A stretch of DNA of 43,532 bases, from NCBI GenBank assembly GCA_003497625.1, contig DNNO01000006.1, positions 1 to 43,532 of the forward strand. The letters run 5' to 3'. The first letter of the stretch is position 1; the number at the start of each line of letters is the position of its first letter. The position numbers and the translations under genes were made by a program. Source of the DNA: Flavobacterium sp. (GTDB taxonomy: Bacteria > Bacteroidota > Bacteroidia > Flavobacteriales > Flavobacteriaceae). The notes beneath the pieces are model-generated. The model saw nothing but the letters and a program-made list of their open reading frames with translations. It did no database searches and was not told the origin of the DNA. This document shows positions 1 to 8,053 of this stretch, piece by piece.

Positions 1-401
1 TTAAATTCTAAAATATATGTTTTTCCTTTTAAACCATGTTGTACAATATTTTCTTGATATTGTATTTTGAATTGATTTTTTAAAATAAATAGTGTATTTT
101 CAATTGCTTTATTGTATAATTCATCATCCGTAAAAGGTTCGATTTCTTTAGGCTGGTAGTCTAAGTATTCAATACTGAAATTCTTATTAGGTGTATAAGC
201 TAATCCATAACGATGAATAGAATACTCATTTAAACCAACTTTATTTTCAAAAACAACTAATTCTGGTGCTTGAGGAAATTTAGCTATAAACTTACCTTTT
301 TTACTTGCATATTCCTGAGTAGTAGTTTTAAAAATATCTTCATCTGAACATGATATTGAAATAAAAAAAACAAATAATAAAAAAATTAAATTCTTAGTCA
401 T
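1..401 (-). CDS. Partial lipoprotein of unknown function, probably surface-exposed
   Basis: The start codon is the ATG at 401 on the minus strand. The frame stays open to the window edge, giving the first 133 residues; the stop lies outside. The N-terminus is a lipoprotein signal peptide: a lysine, a run of Leu/Phe/Val/Ile, then SISC, with Cys18 as the lipidated residue. Cys18 is followed by SDED. In Bacteroidota, acidic residues just after the lipid-bearing cysteine act as the export signal to the outer face of the outer membrane, so surface exposure is inferred. The remainder has no motif I can assign to a family. It lies downstream of the DUF349 gene on the same strand, but a terminator at 416-440 separates them, so it is probably its own unit. 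Low-complexity A/T sequence precedes the start. Confidence 0.75.
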   Translation of the reverse strand, partial: MTKNLIFLLFVFFISISCSDEDIFKTTTQEYASKKGKFIAKFPQAPELVVFENKVGLNEYSIHRYGLAYTPNKNFSIEYLDYQPKEIEPFTDDELYNKAIENTLFILKNQFKIQYQENIVQHGLKGKTYILEF

Positions 402-415
402 TTTTTAAATTATTT

Positions 416-440
416 AAAAATCCCAAGTTTTCACTCGGGA
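416..440 (-). terminator. Intrinsic terminator of the DUF349 gene
   Basis: Read on the minus strand, TCCCGAG, a six-base loop and CTTGGGA form a seven-base stem with one mismatch or G-U pair, followed by TTTTT. It begins 7 bases after the DUF349 stop codon and lies before the lipoprotein start at 401. Confidence 0.75.
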
Positions 441-447
441 TTCTATC

Positions 448-2331
448 TTACATATTTTTAATTTGCTGTAGCTTTTCTTTCCACAATTTCAAGTCGTCTT
501 TGTGGCGTTCAATGTTTTTCTGAACTTCTTTAATAAAAGGATTTTCACCTTTAGAGCTACTGCTAATAAACTGAATGTTGTTCTCTAATTGGAAAATTTC
601 GCTTTGTACTTCGTCGATTTTCTTTCTAATGAAGAATTGCTCTTGTTCTAAAGCACGTTTGTCATCGTTGTCGCTCATTTGCTCTAAACGGTTGCTAAAA
701 CGCATCATTTCGGTGTCTTTTTTAGACATGCTTAGTTTTTCAAACAAGGCATCTAAGATCTTATTGAATTTCCCTTCAATGTGTCTTCTGTTAAAAGGTA
801 CTTTTCCAAAAGTTTTCCAAGTCGCAATATGTTCTTTTATCGCATCTAAATCGGCTTTGTGCTCGCCACTTAACGTAAACGATTTCAACTCTTCTAAAAA
901 TGCTTTTTTCTTTTCAAATGCTTCTACTTCTTCACCCGATTCGGCATTTTTAGCTTCGTGCATTCTATCAAAATACGCATTACACGCATCTTTAAAGTCT
1001 TTCCAAATGCTATCCGAATATTTACGAGGCACATGTCCAATTTTTTTCCAATCGTCCTGAATTTTCTTCATAACTGGAGTAGTCGCACCGAAATCGGTAC
1101 TTTCTTTTAACGATTTTGCTTTTTCAACTAATTCCAATTTCTTAGTTAAATTCTCGTGTTGCTCGTGTTTGATGTCTTTATAGAAAACGTTTTTGTGTGC
1201 ATTAAACGCTCGAACCGCATTTTTAAATTTAGCCCAAGTTTCCTCCGTTACTTCCGCTGGAACTTTACCTGCTTTAAAGAACGCTTCGCGCAACGCTTCC
1301 ATTTTCTTAATTTGCGCTTGCCATCCACTGTGCGAATCGATTTTCTCGGTTCCTAAAGCTTCAATCAGCACAATAATTTCGTTTTTAACCGCTAAATTAT
1401 CCGTTTCTTTTCCTCTTGCTACTGCGTATAAAGCTTCGCGCTTGTCGTGCATTTGTTTGGTAATTTCGCTGAATTCGTCCCAAATCGCTTCTCTGTGTTC
1501 ACGATCAACTGGACCAATTTCTTCTTTCCAAACGCGGTGTAACAATTGCAATTCACGGAATGCTTTCATTACGTCTTCTTCGTTCAATAATTCCTTCGCT
1601 TTAGCAATAATTAGTTGCTTTTGCTCTAAATTGTGTTTCAAATCTAAATCACGCGCTTCTTTATCTAAGTGCATAATGTCGTAAAAACGCTCAATATGAA
1701 AATGGTAATTGTTCCACAAGATGTTGTATTTGTCTCTTGGAATCGCACCTGCATTTTTCCAACGCTCGCGAATGTCGTTTACTTTTTTGAACATATCGCC
1801 AATATTCGAATCACCCGAATCGATTAAGTTTTTCAACTCTTCGATTAAGCCTTCACGAACGGCAAAATTTTGCTCTAAATTGTTTTGTAATTGTTTGAAA
1901 TGCTTGGCTTTGCTTGCTTTGTAAGCGTTGTAAATGCCATCAAACTTATTTTTTAAAGGGAAGTGATACTCAAAATCTAAACCTTCTTCGTTATTTTGAG
2001 CTAAGAATTCCTCTTTTTTCTCGTCTATAAAATGGTGGTATTTGTCCGAAAAAGCTTTTCTAATGCCTTCTACATGGTCTTTAATCGCCATTACTTTTTC
2101 GTTATCGACTAATTTTTCTAGCTCATCGGTTAAGGCTTCCATCGACATCGCATCGTAATCCAATACCGGAATTTCGTGCTTTTCTTTTATCGAATCATCT
2201 TCGCTTTCTTCTGCATTAGAATTGTCTATTTCCTCTAATACCGATTGACTAATAATGGTAACGCCATCTAATTGTTCCATTTGGTCTTGTCCATCTGCGT
2301 TGTGCAGGTTATCATGTGTTGCTTCTGACAT
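448..2331 (-). CDS. DUF349 repeat protein (627 aa)
   Basis: A cytoplasmic, highly charged, helical protein with no signal peptide or membrane segment. Five DUF349 repeats are visible from their core pattern (Trp or Phe, about six residues, G-x-[IV]-P, then W/F-x-x-F and a closing aromatic). They sit near residues 182-220, 260-297, 345-384, 423-458 and 500-534. The first 60 residues are acidic and probably disordered; residues 545-627 form a predicted coiled coil. DUF349 proteins are widespread in Bacteroidota and their biochemical role is not settled. Because of the repeated helical units I infer a scaffold or nucleic-acid-binding role, with low certainty. The ATG at 2331 is the only reasonable start. 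A 340-base gap separates it from aroE upstream, and a terminator follows. Confidence 0.9.
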   Translation of the reverse strand: MSEATHDNLHNADGQDQMEQLDGVTIISQSVLEEIDNSNAEESEDDSIKEKHEIPVLDYDAMSMEALTDELEKLVDNEKVMAIKDHVEGIRKAFSDKYHHFIDEKKEEFLAQNNEEGLDFEYHFPLKNKFDGIYNAYKASKAKHFKQLQNNLEQNFAVREGLIEELKNLIDSGDSNIGDMFKKVNDIRERWKNAGAIPRDKYNILWNNYHFHIERFYDIMHLDKEARDLDLKHNLEQKQLIIAKAKELLNEEDVMKAFRELQLLHRVWKEEIGPVDREHREAIWDEFSEITKQMHDKREALYAVARGKETDNLAVKNEIIVLIEALGTEKIDSHSGWQAQIKKMEALREAFFKAGKVPAEVTEETWAKFKNAVRAFNAHKNVFYKDIKHEQHENLTKKLELVEKAKSLKESTDFGATTPVMKKIQDDWKKIGHVPRKYSDSIWKDFKDACNAYFDRMHEAKNAESGEEVEAFEKKKAFLEELKSFTLSGEHKADLDAIKEHIATWKTFGKVPFNRRHIEGKFNKILDALFEKLSMSKKDTEMMRFSNRLEQMSDNDDKRALEQEQFFIRKKIDEVQSEIFQLENNIQFISSSSKGENPFIKEVQKNIERHKDDLKLWKEKLQQIKNM

Positions 2332-2671
2332 TGTGTAAATGCTTAAGGTTACTAATATTTTGTGAAGATACTAAAGCACTCCGAAAATTCAAAAAAAATC
2401 GTCCAATTATCGCTTATTTTCTTTGAAACGAGTGTTTTGGGCTTTTTTGCCATCCATTTTCCCGCTATCCGCTATATCCGCCAAGGCGAGATGTCGCTTC
2501 TATCGGGGTTAGATAGTTATCAAAAGGCTTTCTTGGGATTGGTTTTTTGAAGTAGTTTTTGGTTTTACACTTTTTGGAATCACCACATAGCAGAACTATT
2601 GTGCCTATGTGTTTAAAAGAAAAAATCAGTTATAATCCGCGCTTGAAAACCCGTGTCATCCGCGTGCCAAT
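2332..2671. other. 340-base gap holding repeat-like, non-coding sequence
   Basis: The gap lies between the aroE stop and the DUF349 start. It contains a GC-richer imperfect inverted repeat at 2461-2508, listed separately. It also carries two copies of ATCCGCG about 24 bases apart (near 2635 and 2659) in a phrase typical of flavobacterial intergenic DNA. A 62-codon plus-strand frame (2362-2550) reads through the inverted repeat and has no protein-like features. The DUF349 promoter must lie in the left part, but I see no exact TAnnTTTG match there. Confidence 0.6.
2461..2508. repeat. Imperfect inverted repeat, likely dispersed flavobacterial intergenic element
   Basis: The centre is a perfect CGCCAAGGCG (2479-2488). 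The outer ends are CCCG (2461) and CGGGG (2504-2508), almost symmetric about the same axis. The arms between are partly complementary, with the CCGCTATATCC and GATGTCGCTTCTA type halves that I associate with a repeat scattered in intergenic DNA of flavobacteria. Local GC content is far above the surroundings. The family assignment is from memory and has not been searched. Confidence 0.5.
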
Positions 2672-3427
2672 CTACTCATTCCAAATCTTCCAAGCCTTTT
2701 CCGCCTGTAAAACTAGCATTTCGTAACCGTTTTTAGTCACGGTGCCTTGTGCTTTAGCCTTTCTTAAAAATGCAGTTTCTTCTGGATTGTAAATTAAGTC
2801 GTAAGCAATGTGTTTTTTGGTAAACAAACTGTAGTCTAAATTCGGACAATCATCTACATTAGGATGTGTTCCTACTGGAGTTGTATTGATGATAATGGTA
2901 TATTCTTCAAAAATAGCAGCGTCTAATTCTTCGTATTTGTATTGAAATTCATCTGCTGTTCTAGAAACAAAATCATATTCAATTTTTAAGCTTCGTAAAG
3001 CGTAAGCGATTGCTTTGCTAGCACCACCAGTTCCTAAAATCAATGCTTTTCTGTGATGGTCTTTCAATAAAGGTTTTATTGATTTTTTAAATCCGTGATA
3101 ATCGGTGTTGTAGCCTTTTAGTTTTTTCTTTTTGGAAATCGTAACGCAATTTACTGCACCAATTTTATTAGCCGTTTTAGATAATTTATCCAAATACGGA
3201 ATAATCTCTTCTTTGTACGGAATGGTAACGTTTAAACCACGTAAGCCTTTAATTTCTGTAATTACTTTTGGAAACTCTTTGATGTTTTCAATGTCGTAAT
3301 TCTTGTATTCGCAATTGTCAAAATGACCAATTTCAAACTTTTCATTGAAATACTTTTTTGAAAAAGAATAGCTTATGTTTCGACCAATTAAGCCAAATTT
3401 CAACTGTTTTTTTGTTTTCTTTTTCAT
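2672..3427 (-). CDS. aroE: Shikimate dehydrogenase
   Basis: Catalyses NADPH-dependent reduction of 3-dehydroshikimate to shikimate in the common aromatic amino acid pathway, in the cytoplasm. The N-terminal substrate domain shows GLIG with the two serines of the S-F-S motif (Ser21, Ser23), NVTIPYK with the catalytic Lys72, and NTD with the catalytic Asp109. The nucleotide-binding loop GTGGASK is at 132-138. Further family motifs are INTTPVG, DLIYNP and GYEMLVLQA near the C-terminus. At 251 residues it is slightly short for the family (about 270) but complete. The start is the ATG at 3427, followed by a lysine-rich MKKKTKK. It lies 97 bases downstream of the dedA-like gene on the same strand and may have its own promoter at 3457-3464. 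Confidence 0.95.
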   Translation of the reverse strand: MKKKTKKQLKFGLIGRNISYSFSKKYFNEKFEIGHFDNCEYKNYDIENIKEFPKVITEIKGLRGLNVTIPYKEEIIPYLDKLSKTANKIGAVNCVTISKKKKLKGYNTDYHGFKKSIKPLLKDHHRKALILGTGGASKAIAYALRSLKIEYDFVSRTADEFQYKYEELDAAIFEEYTIIINTTPVGTHPNVDDCPNLDYSLFTKKHIAYDLIYNPEETAFLRKAKAQGTVTKNGYEMLVLQAEKAWKIWNE

Positions 3428-3456
3428 TGGTAAAAGATTTTCAGAGTTTAAGAAAT

Positions 3457-3464
3457 CAAATTTA
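3457..3464 (-). promoter_or_regulatory. Candidate -7 promoter element for aroE
   Basis: TAAATTTG on the minus strand matches the flavobacterial -7 consensus TAnnTTTG and ends 30 bases before the aroE start. No TTG lies at the usual -33 distance, and such octamers arise by chance in AT-rich DNA. Confidence 0.35.
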
Positions 3465-3524
3465 AAGAGTATTTTATTATAAATTGTTAAGACAATGTTT
3501 TTTTTTGAAATTAAGAGAAATAAA

Positions 3525-4169
3525 TTAATTTTTTGATAATTTCTTCTTAATTACTTTAATGATAACGGGAGAAACAGAAACAAGTGTTATTAATAAAATA
3601 ACCATATCAAAATTTTCTTTCACCCAAACGACTTGACCTAAGAAATAGCCTAGAAAGGTTAAACTGGTTACCCAAATAAACGCTCCTAAGACACAAAAAA
3701 CAATATATTTAATGTACGGCATACTTCCAGCTCCAGCAACAAAAGGTGCAATGGTTCTTAATACGGGAACAAAACGCGCCATGATGATTGCTTTTCCACC
3801 ATTTTTTTCGAAGAAAGTTTCGGTATGAGTGATGTATTCTTTTTTAAGGAAAAGGATTTTCTTTTTTTGCTTTATGAGATTGCCAAATTTATTTCCTACA
3901 AAGTAGTTTAAATTATCACCAAGCAAAGCGGCAATAATTAATAACGGAATAATGATTGACATGCTTAATTGTCCTGTTGAAGCTGCAATTACGCCAATAG
4001 CAAAAAGCAAAGAGTCTCCAGGTAAAAGTGGCATAAAAACAAAGCCAGTTTCTGCAAAAATAACTAAGAATAAGATTAAGTAAATTAAGTAATCGTATTG
4101 ATGAATTAAGTCTTGTATTACGGTTAACGGATCATTCAGAAAGGCAGATAAAAAATCGATAATTTCCAT
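3525..4169 (-). CDS. DedA-family (VTT domain) membrane protein, candidate undecaprenyl-phosphate translocase
   Basis: A 214-residue polytopic inner-membrane protein. DedA-family members include UptA-type proteins that return undecaprenyl phosphate, the lipid carrier for wall and surface glycans, to the cytoplasmic face. The residues that define the family are present: Glu40 in AETGF, Asp52 in PLLPGDS, Arg132 and Arg138 in MARFVPVLR followed by TIAPFVAGAG. These positions closely match the essential Glu39, Asp51, Arg130 and Arg136 reported for E. coli YqjA. Hydrophobic segments lie near 28-58, 70-90, 135-165 and 170-205, with a basic C-terminus. It lies 115 bases downstream of the DUF368 gene on the same strand, whose family has the same proposed activity. 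Other DedA proteins are linked to pH, cation or membrane-potential stress, so the exact substrate is inferred. Confidence 0.88.
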   Translation of the reverse strand: MEIIDFLSAFLNDPLTVIQDLIHQYDYLIYLILFLVIFAETGFVFMPLLPGDSLLFAIGVIAASTGQLSMSIIIPLLIIAALLGDNLNYFVGNKFGNLIKQKKKILFLKKEYITHTETFFEKNGGKAIIMARFVPVLRTIAPFVAGAGSMPYIKYIVFCVLGAFIWVTSLTFLGYFLGQVVWVKENFDMVILLITLVSVSPVIIKVIKKKLSKN

Positions 4170-4284
4170 TATGGTGGTTGGGGTATTTTAAATTTATTTG
4201 TGATTTAAGAGTTTAATGAAAAAGGTAGTTTTAATGAAATTGTCAAAATCGTTTGCTTATTTTGAAATTTTTACTTTATAAAAA

Positions 4285-5253
4285 TTAGTTTCTCCCTAAT
4301 TTACTAGCTAATTTTTCCATTCCAAAAATCAACACAAATCCTAAAATGGCTAATACAATTGCCATTGTAATTTTTGGATCGCCATCAAAATTTTGAGGTA
4401 AAATACTTTGGTCGATATATGGCACCACTTCACCATGGCTGTTGATTCTGGTTTCTAAAACTTCTTTCCAAGGCCAAACTTTGTTTAATGAACCTACCAT
4501 AAATCCTACTAACAAAGTTAATGTTGTGTTTTTATGATGTTCAAACATCCAATGTAATACTTTAGAAAACGATTTTAATCCGATAATACAACCAAGAGCA
4601 AAAACACCTAATTTTAATAAAGCTTGTGTTAAGATTTCTGAATTAGCTGTGGTTAATCCTTCTCTGAATGTATTGATGGTTCCAATTACGGTTTCATACG
4701 AACCCATTAAAAGCAAAATGAATGCGCCAGAAATTCCAGGTAAAATCATCGCAATAATCGCAATAAATCCAGATAAAAATAAATACCAATAACTATCTGG
4801 AGAACTCACTGGTCGAGCAATGGTTATGTAATAAGAAACGGTAATTCCGATTAATAAAAAGAGAATGTCAACTAATTTCCAACGCGTAATTTCTTTCCAA
4901 ATTAATGCTATGCTCGCAATAATTAATCCAAAGAAAAACGACCAAACTAAGATAGGTTGGGTTTCTAATAAATGTGTAATCACTTTTGAAAAAGTCAAAA
5001 TACTGATTCCGATTCCGGTTAATAAAGCCAATAAAAAACTACCGTTTACTTGTTTCCAAGCGGCTTTTAATCCGTCTTTTTTTAATGTTTTTAATACCGA
5101 AAGATTCACATTATTGATACTATCAATCAATTCTTGATAAATACCAGAAATAAAAGCAATAGTTCCTCCAGAAACACCTGGAACTACATCGGCAGCACCC
5201 ATGGCTAAACCTTTAAGCGTAATAATTAAATAATCGGGAAATAGTTTTCTCAT
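4285..5253 (-). CDS. DUF368 membrane protein, candidate PopT-type undecaprenyl-phosphate translocase
   Basis: A 322-residue protein with about eight to ten hydrophobic segments. The N-terminal family signature is clear: KGLAMGAADVVPGVSGGT at about residues 14-31. A second, related glycine-proline motif, MILPGISGAF, lies near 170-180, as expected from the internal inverted duplication of this family. DUF368 proteins (PopT) have been described as a second family of undecaprenyl-phosphate translocases. The ATG at 5253 fits the family's usual N-terminus. A strong terminator-like hairpin ends only about 5-10 bases upstream of this start, so expression probably depends on a very short leader or on read-through from the TPR gene. 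The dedA-like gene follows after 115 bases. Confidence 0.88.
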   Translation of the reverse strand: MRKLFPDYLIITLKGLAMGAADVVPGVSGGTIAFISGIYQELIDSINNVNLSVLKTLKKDGLKAAWKQVNGSFLLALLTGIGISILTFSKVITHLLETQPILVWSFFFGLIIASIALIWKEITRWKLVDILFLLIGITVSYYITIARPVSSPDSYWYLFLSGFIAIIAMILPGISGAFILLLMGSYETVIGTINTFREGLTTANSEILTQALLKLGVFALGCIIGLKSFSKVLHWMFEHHKNTTLTLLVGFMVGSLNKVWPWKEVLETRINSHGEVVPYIDQSILPQNFDGDPKITMAIVLAILGFVLIFGMEKLASKLGRN

Positions 5254-5257
5254 TGCA

Positions 5258-5289
5258 ATAAAAATTCCAAAGCATCGCTACTTTGGAAT
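5258..5289 (-). terminator. Terminator-like hairpin between the TPR gene and the DUF368 start
   Basis: On the minus strand ATTCCAAAG, an eight-base loop and CTTTGGAAT form a perfect nine-base stem, followed by TTTTATT. It starts 21 bases after the TPR stop codon, and its T-run ends a few bases before the DUF368 ATG at 5253. It may terminate the TPR transcript, or attenuate read-through into DUF368. Confidence 0.75.
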
Positions 5290-5310
5290 GGATTTAGGGT
5301 TGTTAATTCT

Positions 5311-6705
5311 CTATTTTTTAAACTTTAATATCGTTTTCTGAACTTCAGTTCTTTCCCAAACTACTGGGAATAACTCTTGAAACAAAGATAGATGTTTTGG
5401 TTCTAATTTCATTCCATTTATTAGGTGAAGATTTCCTTTAGTAACATCATCTGTTAAGAAATATAATCCTGCTAAACGATATTCCATTTCGTACTCGTCT
5501 GGTAATACATTACTAGCTTCTAAAAGAATTTCGATAGCAGTATCAAACTCGCCTAAATATTGCAAAACGTCTGTCCAAAGTGTGAATGTATCTAAATTGA
5601 TATCGCCACTTTCAAATGCTTTTCGGTAACCATATTCTGCTTCTTCAAAGAAATGAAGTGCTGTATTTACAGCAGCAAAACGTTTCCAGTATAATGAATT
5701 ATCACCGTCAATTCCAATCGCTTTGTTTACATAATACAACGCTTTTTGGAAATTTTTTTGACGAATGTAAAAATCAGTAATCGCAATCCATCCTTTGTCT
5801 AATAATGGATCTTCGTGAACGGTTTTTAGGTAATAATTCAATGCGAATTCGGTATTTCCTAAACGCTCGTAACATTTCGCCACACGAAGCAGTACAAAAG
5901 AAGAAGGATCATCTAATTCTAATGTAATGTTGTAACAATCAATTGCTTCTTGATATTTTTTTAGTTTTTCGTACGATTTTGCTTTTTCCATGTACGCACC
6001 TAAGAAGGTTTCGTCAATTAAAGTAGCATAATCGAAAGCCCAAACTGCTTTTTCGTAGTTTTTTAATGCATAATATTGTCGGCCCAACTGATGCCAAGCG
6101 ACTTCGCTATACGGATTTTTATCAATGAATTTGTTTAGATAAACAATAGCATCTTCATTCTGATCTAAGAAATCAAAACAATACACTACATTATAAAGCG
6201 CCGAATAATCTTCAGTATCTTCGTCTAAACATTTGATGAAATTTTCTTTAGCCAGTTCTAAATTGTCCATGAAAAGATATTCCATTCCAATCATCGAATA
6301 CACATCGGCATAATCATCAGTATATTTCAAAGCGATTTTTAGAAAAGAAATGGCCTTTTCGTGTTCGTCTCTTTTAGAATAAATATTGGCTTTTTGAATG
6401 TAGATTTCTTCGTTTGTTGGCTCAATAGCGTACAACTCGTTAAGTAACTTTTCAGCAATTTCGAGTTTGTCTTCATAAACCAACATTTCAACCTGAACTA
6501 ATTTTAATCCGGTAGATTTTGGATGTTGTTCTAAACCTAATTTTAGCGCTTTTTTGGCCAAGTTCAATCGGCCGGTATCCATGTAATGAAGAATGATATC
6601 TTCAAACTCTTCTGAATCAAAGAAAAAAACTTTATTGGTTTTTAACATCGATTCAAATTTAGATAAGGACAAGCTGTTTTCTTCTTCTTCGTGACTCAAA
6701 TTCAT
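5311..6705 (-). CDS. Cytoplasmic tetratricopeptide-repeat protein (464 aa)
   Basis: A TPR solenoid with about ten to twelve 34-residue repeats running from about residue 40 to the end. Examples are the unit at 120-150 (DYADVYSMIGMEYLFMDNLE) and that near 200-235 (EVAWHQLGRQYYALKNYEKA). There is no signal peptide or membrane segment, so it is predicted to be a soluble scaffold for protein contacts. The N-terminus is acidic (SHEEEENS). The gene stands upstream of the DUF368, dedA and aroE genes on the same strand. I recall this neighbourhood as conserved in flavobacteria, which suggests a linked role, but no partner can be read from the sequence. A terminator follows its stop codon. Confidence 0.85.
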   Translation of the reverse strand: MNLSHEEEENSLSLSKFESMLKTNKVFFFDSEEFEDIILHYMDTGRLNLAKKALKLGLEQHPKSTGLKLVQVEMLVYEDKLEIAEKLLNELYAIEPTNEEIYIQKANIYSKRDEHEKAISFLKIALKYTDDYADVYSMIGMEYLFMDNLELAKENFIKCLDEDTEDYSALYNVVYCFDFLDQNEDAIVYLNKFIDKNPYSEVAWHQLGRQYYALKNYEKAVWAFDYATLIDETFLGAYMEKAKSYEKLKKYQEAIDCYNITLELDDPSSFVLLRVAKCYERLGNTEFALNYYLKTVHEDPLLDKGWIAITDFYIRQKNFQKALYYVNKAIGIDGDNSLYWKRFAAVNTALHFFEEAEYGYRKAFESGDINLDTFTLWTDVLQYLGEFDTAIEILLEASNVLPDEYEMEYRLAGLYFLTDDVTKGNLHLINGMKLEPKHLSLFQELFPVVWERTEVQKTILKFKK

Positions 6706-6727
6706 AGCGCTTCGTTTTATGATTTTA

Positions 6728-6792
6728 TCCTTATTAAAATTAAGGAATAATATTGGGGTAGTGGTTTGGGGTTTGAATTGTTGTAAACAATT
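6728..6792. promoter_or_regulatory. Two short palindromes upstream of the TPR gene
   Basis: AATTGTT-GTA-AACAATT (6776-6792) is a perfect 17-base palindrome with a three-base centre. TCCTTA and TAAGGA (6728-6746) form a second, weaker one. Both lie in the 155-base gap upstream of the TPR start at 6705 and could be an operator or a leader hairpin. No known regulator site is recognised. Confidence 0.3.
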
Positions 6793-6860
6793 TAATTAAC
6801 AATTTTAAGTTCAAAATTGATTTTAGATTTAAAAAAGTTTTAGCTCCCATTTCCAACTTC

Positions 6861-8051
6861 CTACTTCATTTCTTTTTCTATCTCATTTAATACCTCAATA
6901 ATAATGCCACACCCTTTTGTAATTTCTTCATTACTAATGGTTAATGGCGGTGTAATTCGAACTGCGCAACCTTCAAAAAGCAACCAGAATAAAATAACAC
7001 CTCTTTTATGACAACGTAAAATTACCTCGTTGGTTATCTCTGGTGAATCTGTCATCGCAGCAATCATAAGCCCTCGACCGCGAATTTCTTTAATTAATGG
7101 ATGAATTAAAAGGCTTCGGAATAATTGTTCTTTTTCTAAAGTTTCAGCCATTAAATTGGTTTCGGTAACTTCTTGTAACGTAGCCAAACAAGCTGCCGCA
7201 ATGACAGGATGTCCGCCAAAAGTGGTTATATGACCTAATTTTGGATCATGACTTAGTAAATCCATCATTTCTGCGGATGCCGTGAAAGCACCAACAGGCA
7301 TTCCGCCACCCATTCCTTTTCCCATAACCACAACATCAGGAATAACATCATAGTTTTGAAATCCGAAAAGTTTTCCGGTGCGACCAAATCCGGGTTGGAT
7401 TTCGTCTAAAATCATGATAGCGCCTACTTCATCACAACGTTGGCGCACTTTTTTTAGAAAATTGTTTTGAGGTTCAATAAAACCTGCACCACCTTGAATT
7501 GTTTCTAATAAAACTCCAGCTGTTCTTGTGGTGATTTTTTCTAAATCTGCTTCATTATTGAACGTAATAAAATCCACATCAGGAATTAACGGACGGAAAA
7601 TTTGTTTACGTTCTTCAAATCCCATCACACTCATGCTTCCCATAGTGTTGCCATGATACGCATTATGACATGAAATCAACTGACTTCTTCCAGTTACACG
7701 ACGCGCCAATTTTAAAGCGCCTTCAATAGCCTCCGTCCCTGAATTTACTAAATAGGTTTTCGTAAGTGGATAGGGAAGATATTGTGCTAATAATTTGCAT
7801 AATTCCGTTGCAGGATGTTGGGCATATTCGCCATACACCATTACGTGAGAATAGGTATCTAATTGTTTTTTGATGGCATCATTCACACGTTGTGGTTGAT
7901 GTCCTAATGTGTTTGCTGAAACTCCGGCAACCATATCCAAATAGGCATTGCCGTCAGTATCGTAAATATAAGAACCCTTAGCGTGAGAAATCTCCATAGC
8001 TAATGGGTGAGGTGAGGTTTGTGCTTGGTATTTAAAAAAATCTTCAATCAT
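6861..8051 (-). CDS. Class III pyridoxal-phosphate aminotransferase (acetylornithine/4-aminobutyrate type)
   Basis: A 396-residue cytoplasmic PLP enzyme of the acetylornithine/ornithine/4-aminobutyrate aminotransferase group. Family motifs are in order: VNSGTEAIEGALKLAR (102-117) for the PLP phosphate, NAYHGNT near 130, ILDEIQPGFGRTGK with Asp216 that pairs with the pyridine nitrogen, and VMGKGMGGGMP with the Schiff-base Lys245. Length is normal. It lies in no arginine gene cluster here, so the substrate is uncertain; databases would probably call it an aspartate aminotransferase family protein. It follows the OstA-like gene by 55 bases on the same strand, and the gap carries quasi-repeat sequence. 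It lies upstream of the TPR gene after 155 bases. Confidence 0.9.
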   Translation of the reverse strand: MIEDFFKYQAQTSPHPLAMEISHAKGSYIYDTDGNAYLDMVAGVSANTLGHQPQRVNDAIKKQLDTYSHVMVYGEYAQHPATELCKLLAQYLPYPLTKTYLVNSGTEAIEGALKLARRVTGRSQLISCHNAYHGNTMGSMSVMGFEERKQIFRPLIPDVDFITFNNEADLEKITTRTAGVLLETIQGGAGFIEPQNNFLKKVRQRCDEVGAIMILDEIQPGFGRTGKLFGFQNYDVIPDVVVMGKGMGGGMPVGAFTASAEMMDLLSHDPKLGHITTFGGHPVIAAACLATLQEVTETNLMAETLEKEQLFRSLLIHPLIKEIRGRGLMIAAMTDSPEITNEVILRCHKRGVILFWLLFEGCAVRITPPLTISNEEITKGCGIIIEVLNEIEKEMK

Positions 8052-8053
8052 AA

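Noticed and set aside
575-1684. Long plus-strand frames (161 and 163 codons) opposite the DUF349 gene
   Set aside because: They are antisense to a strongly supported gene with repeated domains. Their Ser/Cys/Phe-rich composition is that of the reverse complement.
2362-2550. 62-codon plus-strand frame in the aroE-DUF349 gap
   Set aside because: It runs through the palindromic element, has no protein-like domain, and no start signal supports it.
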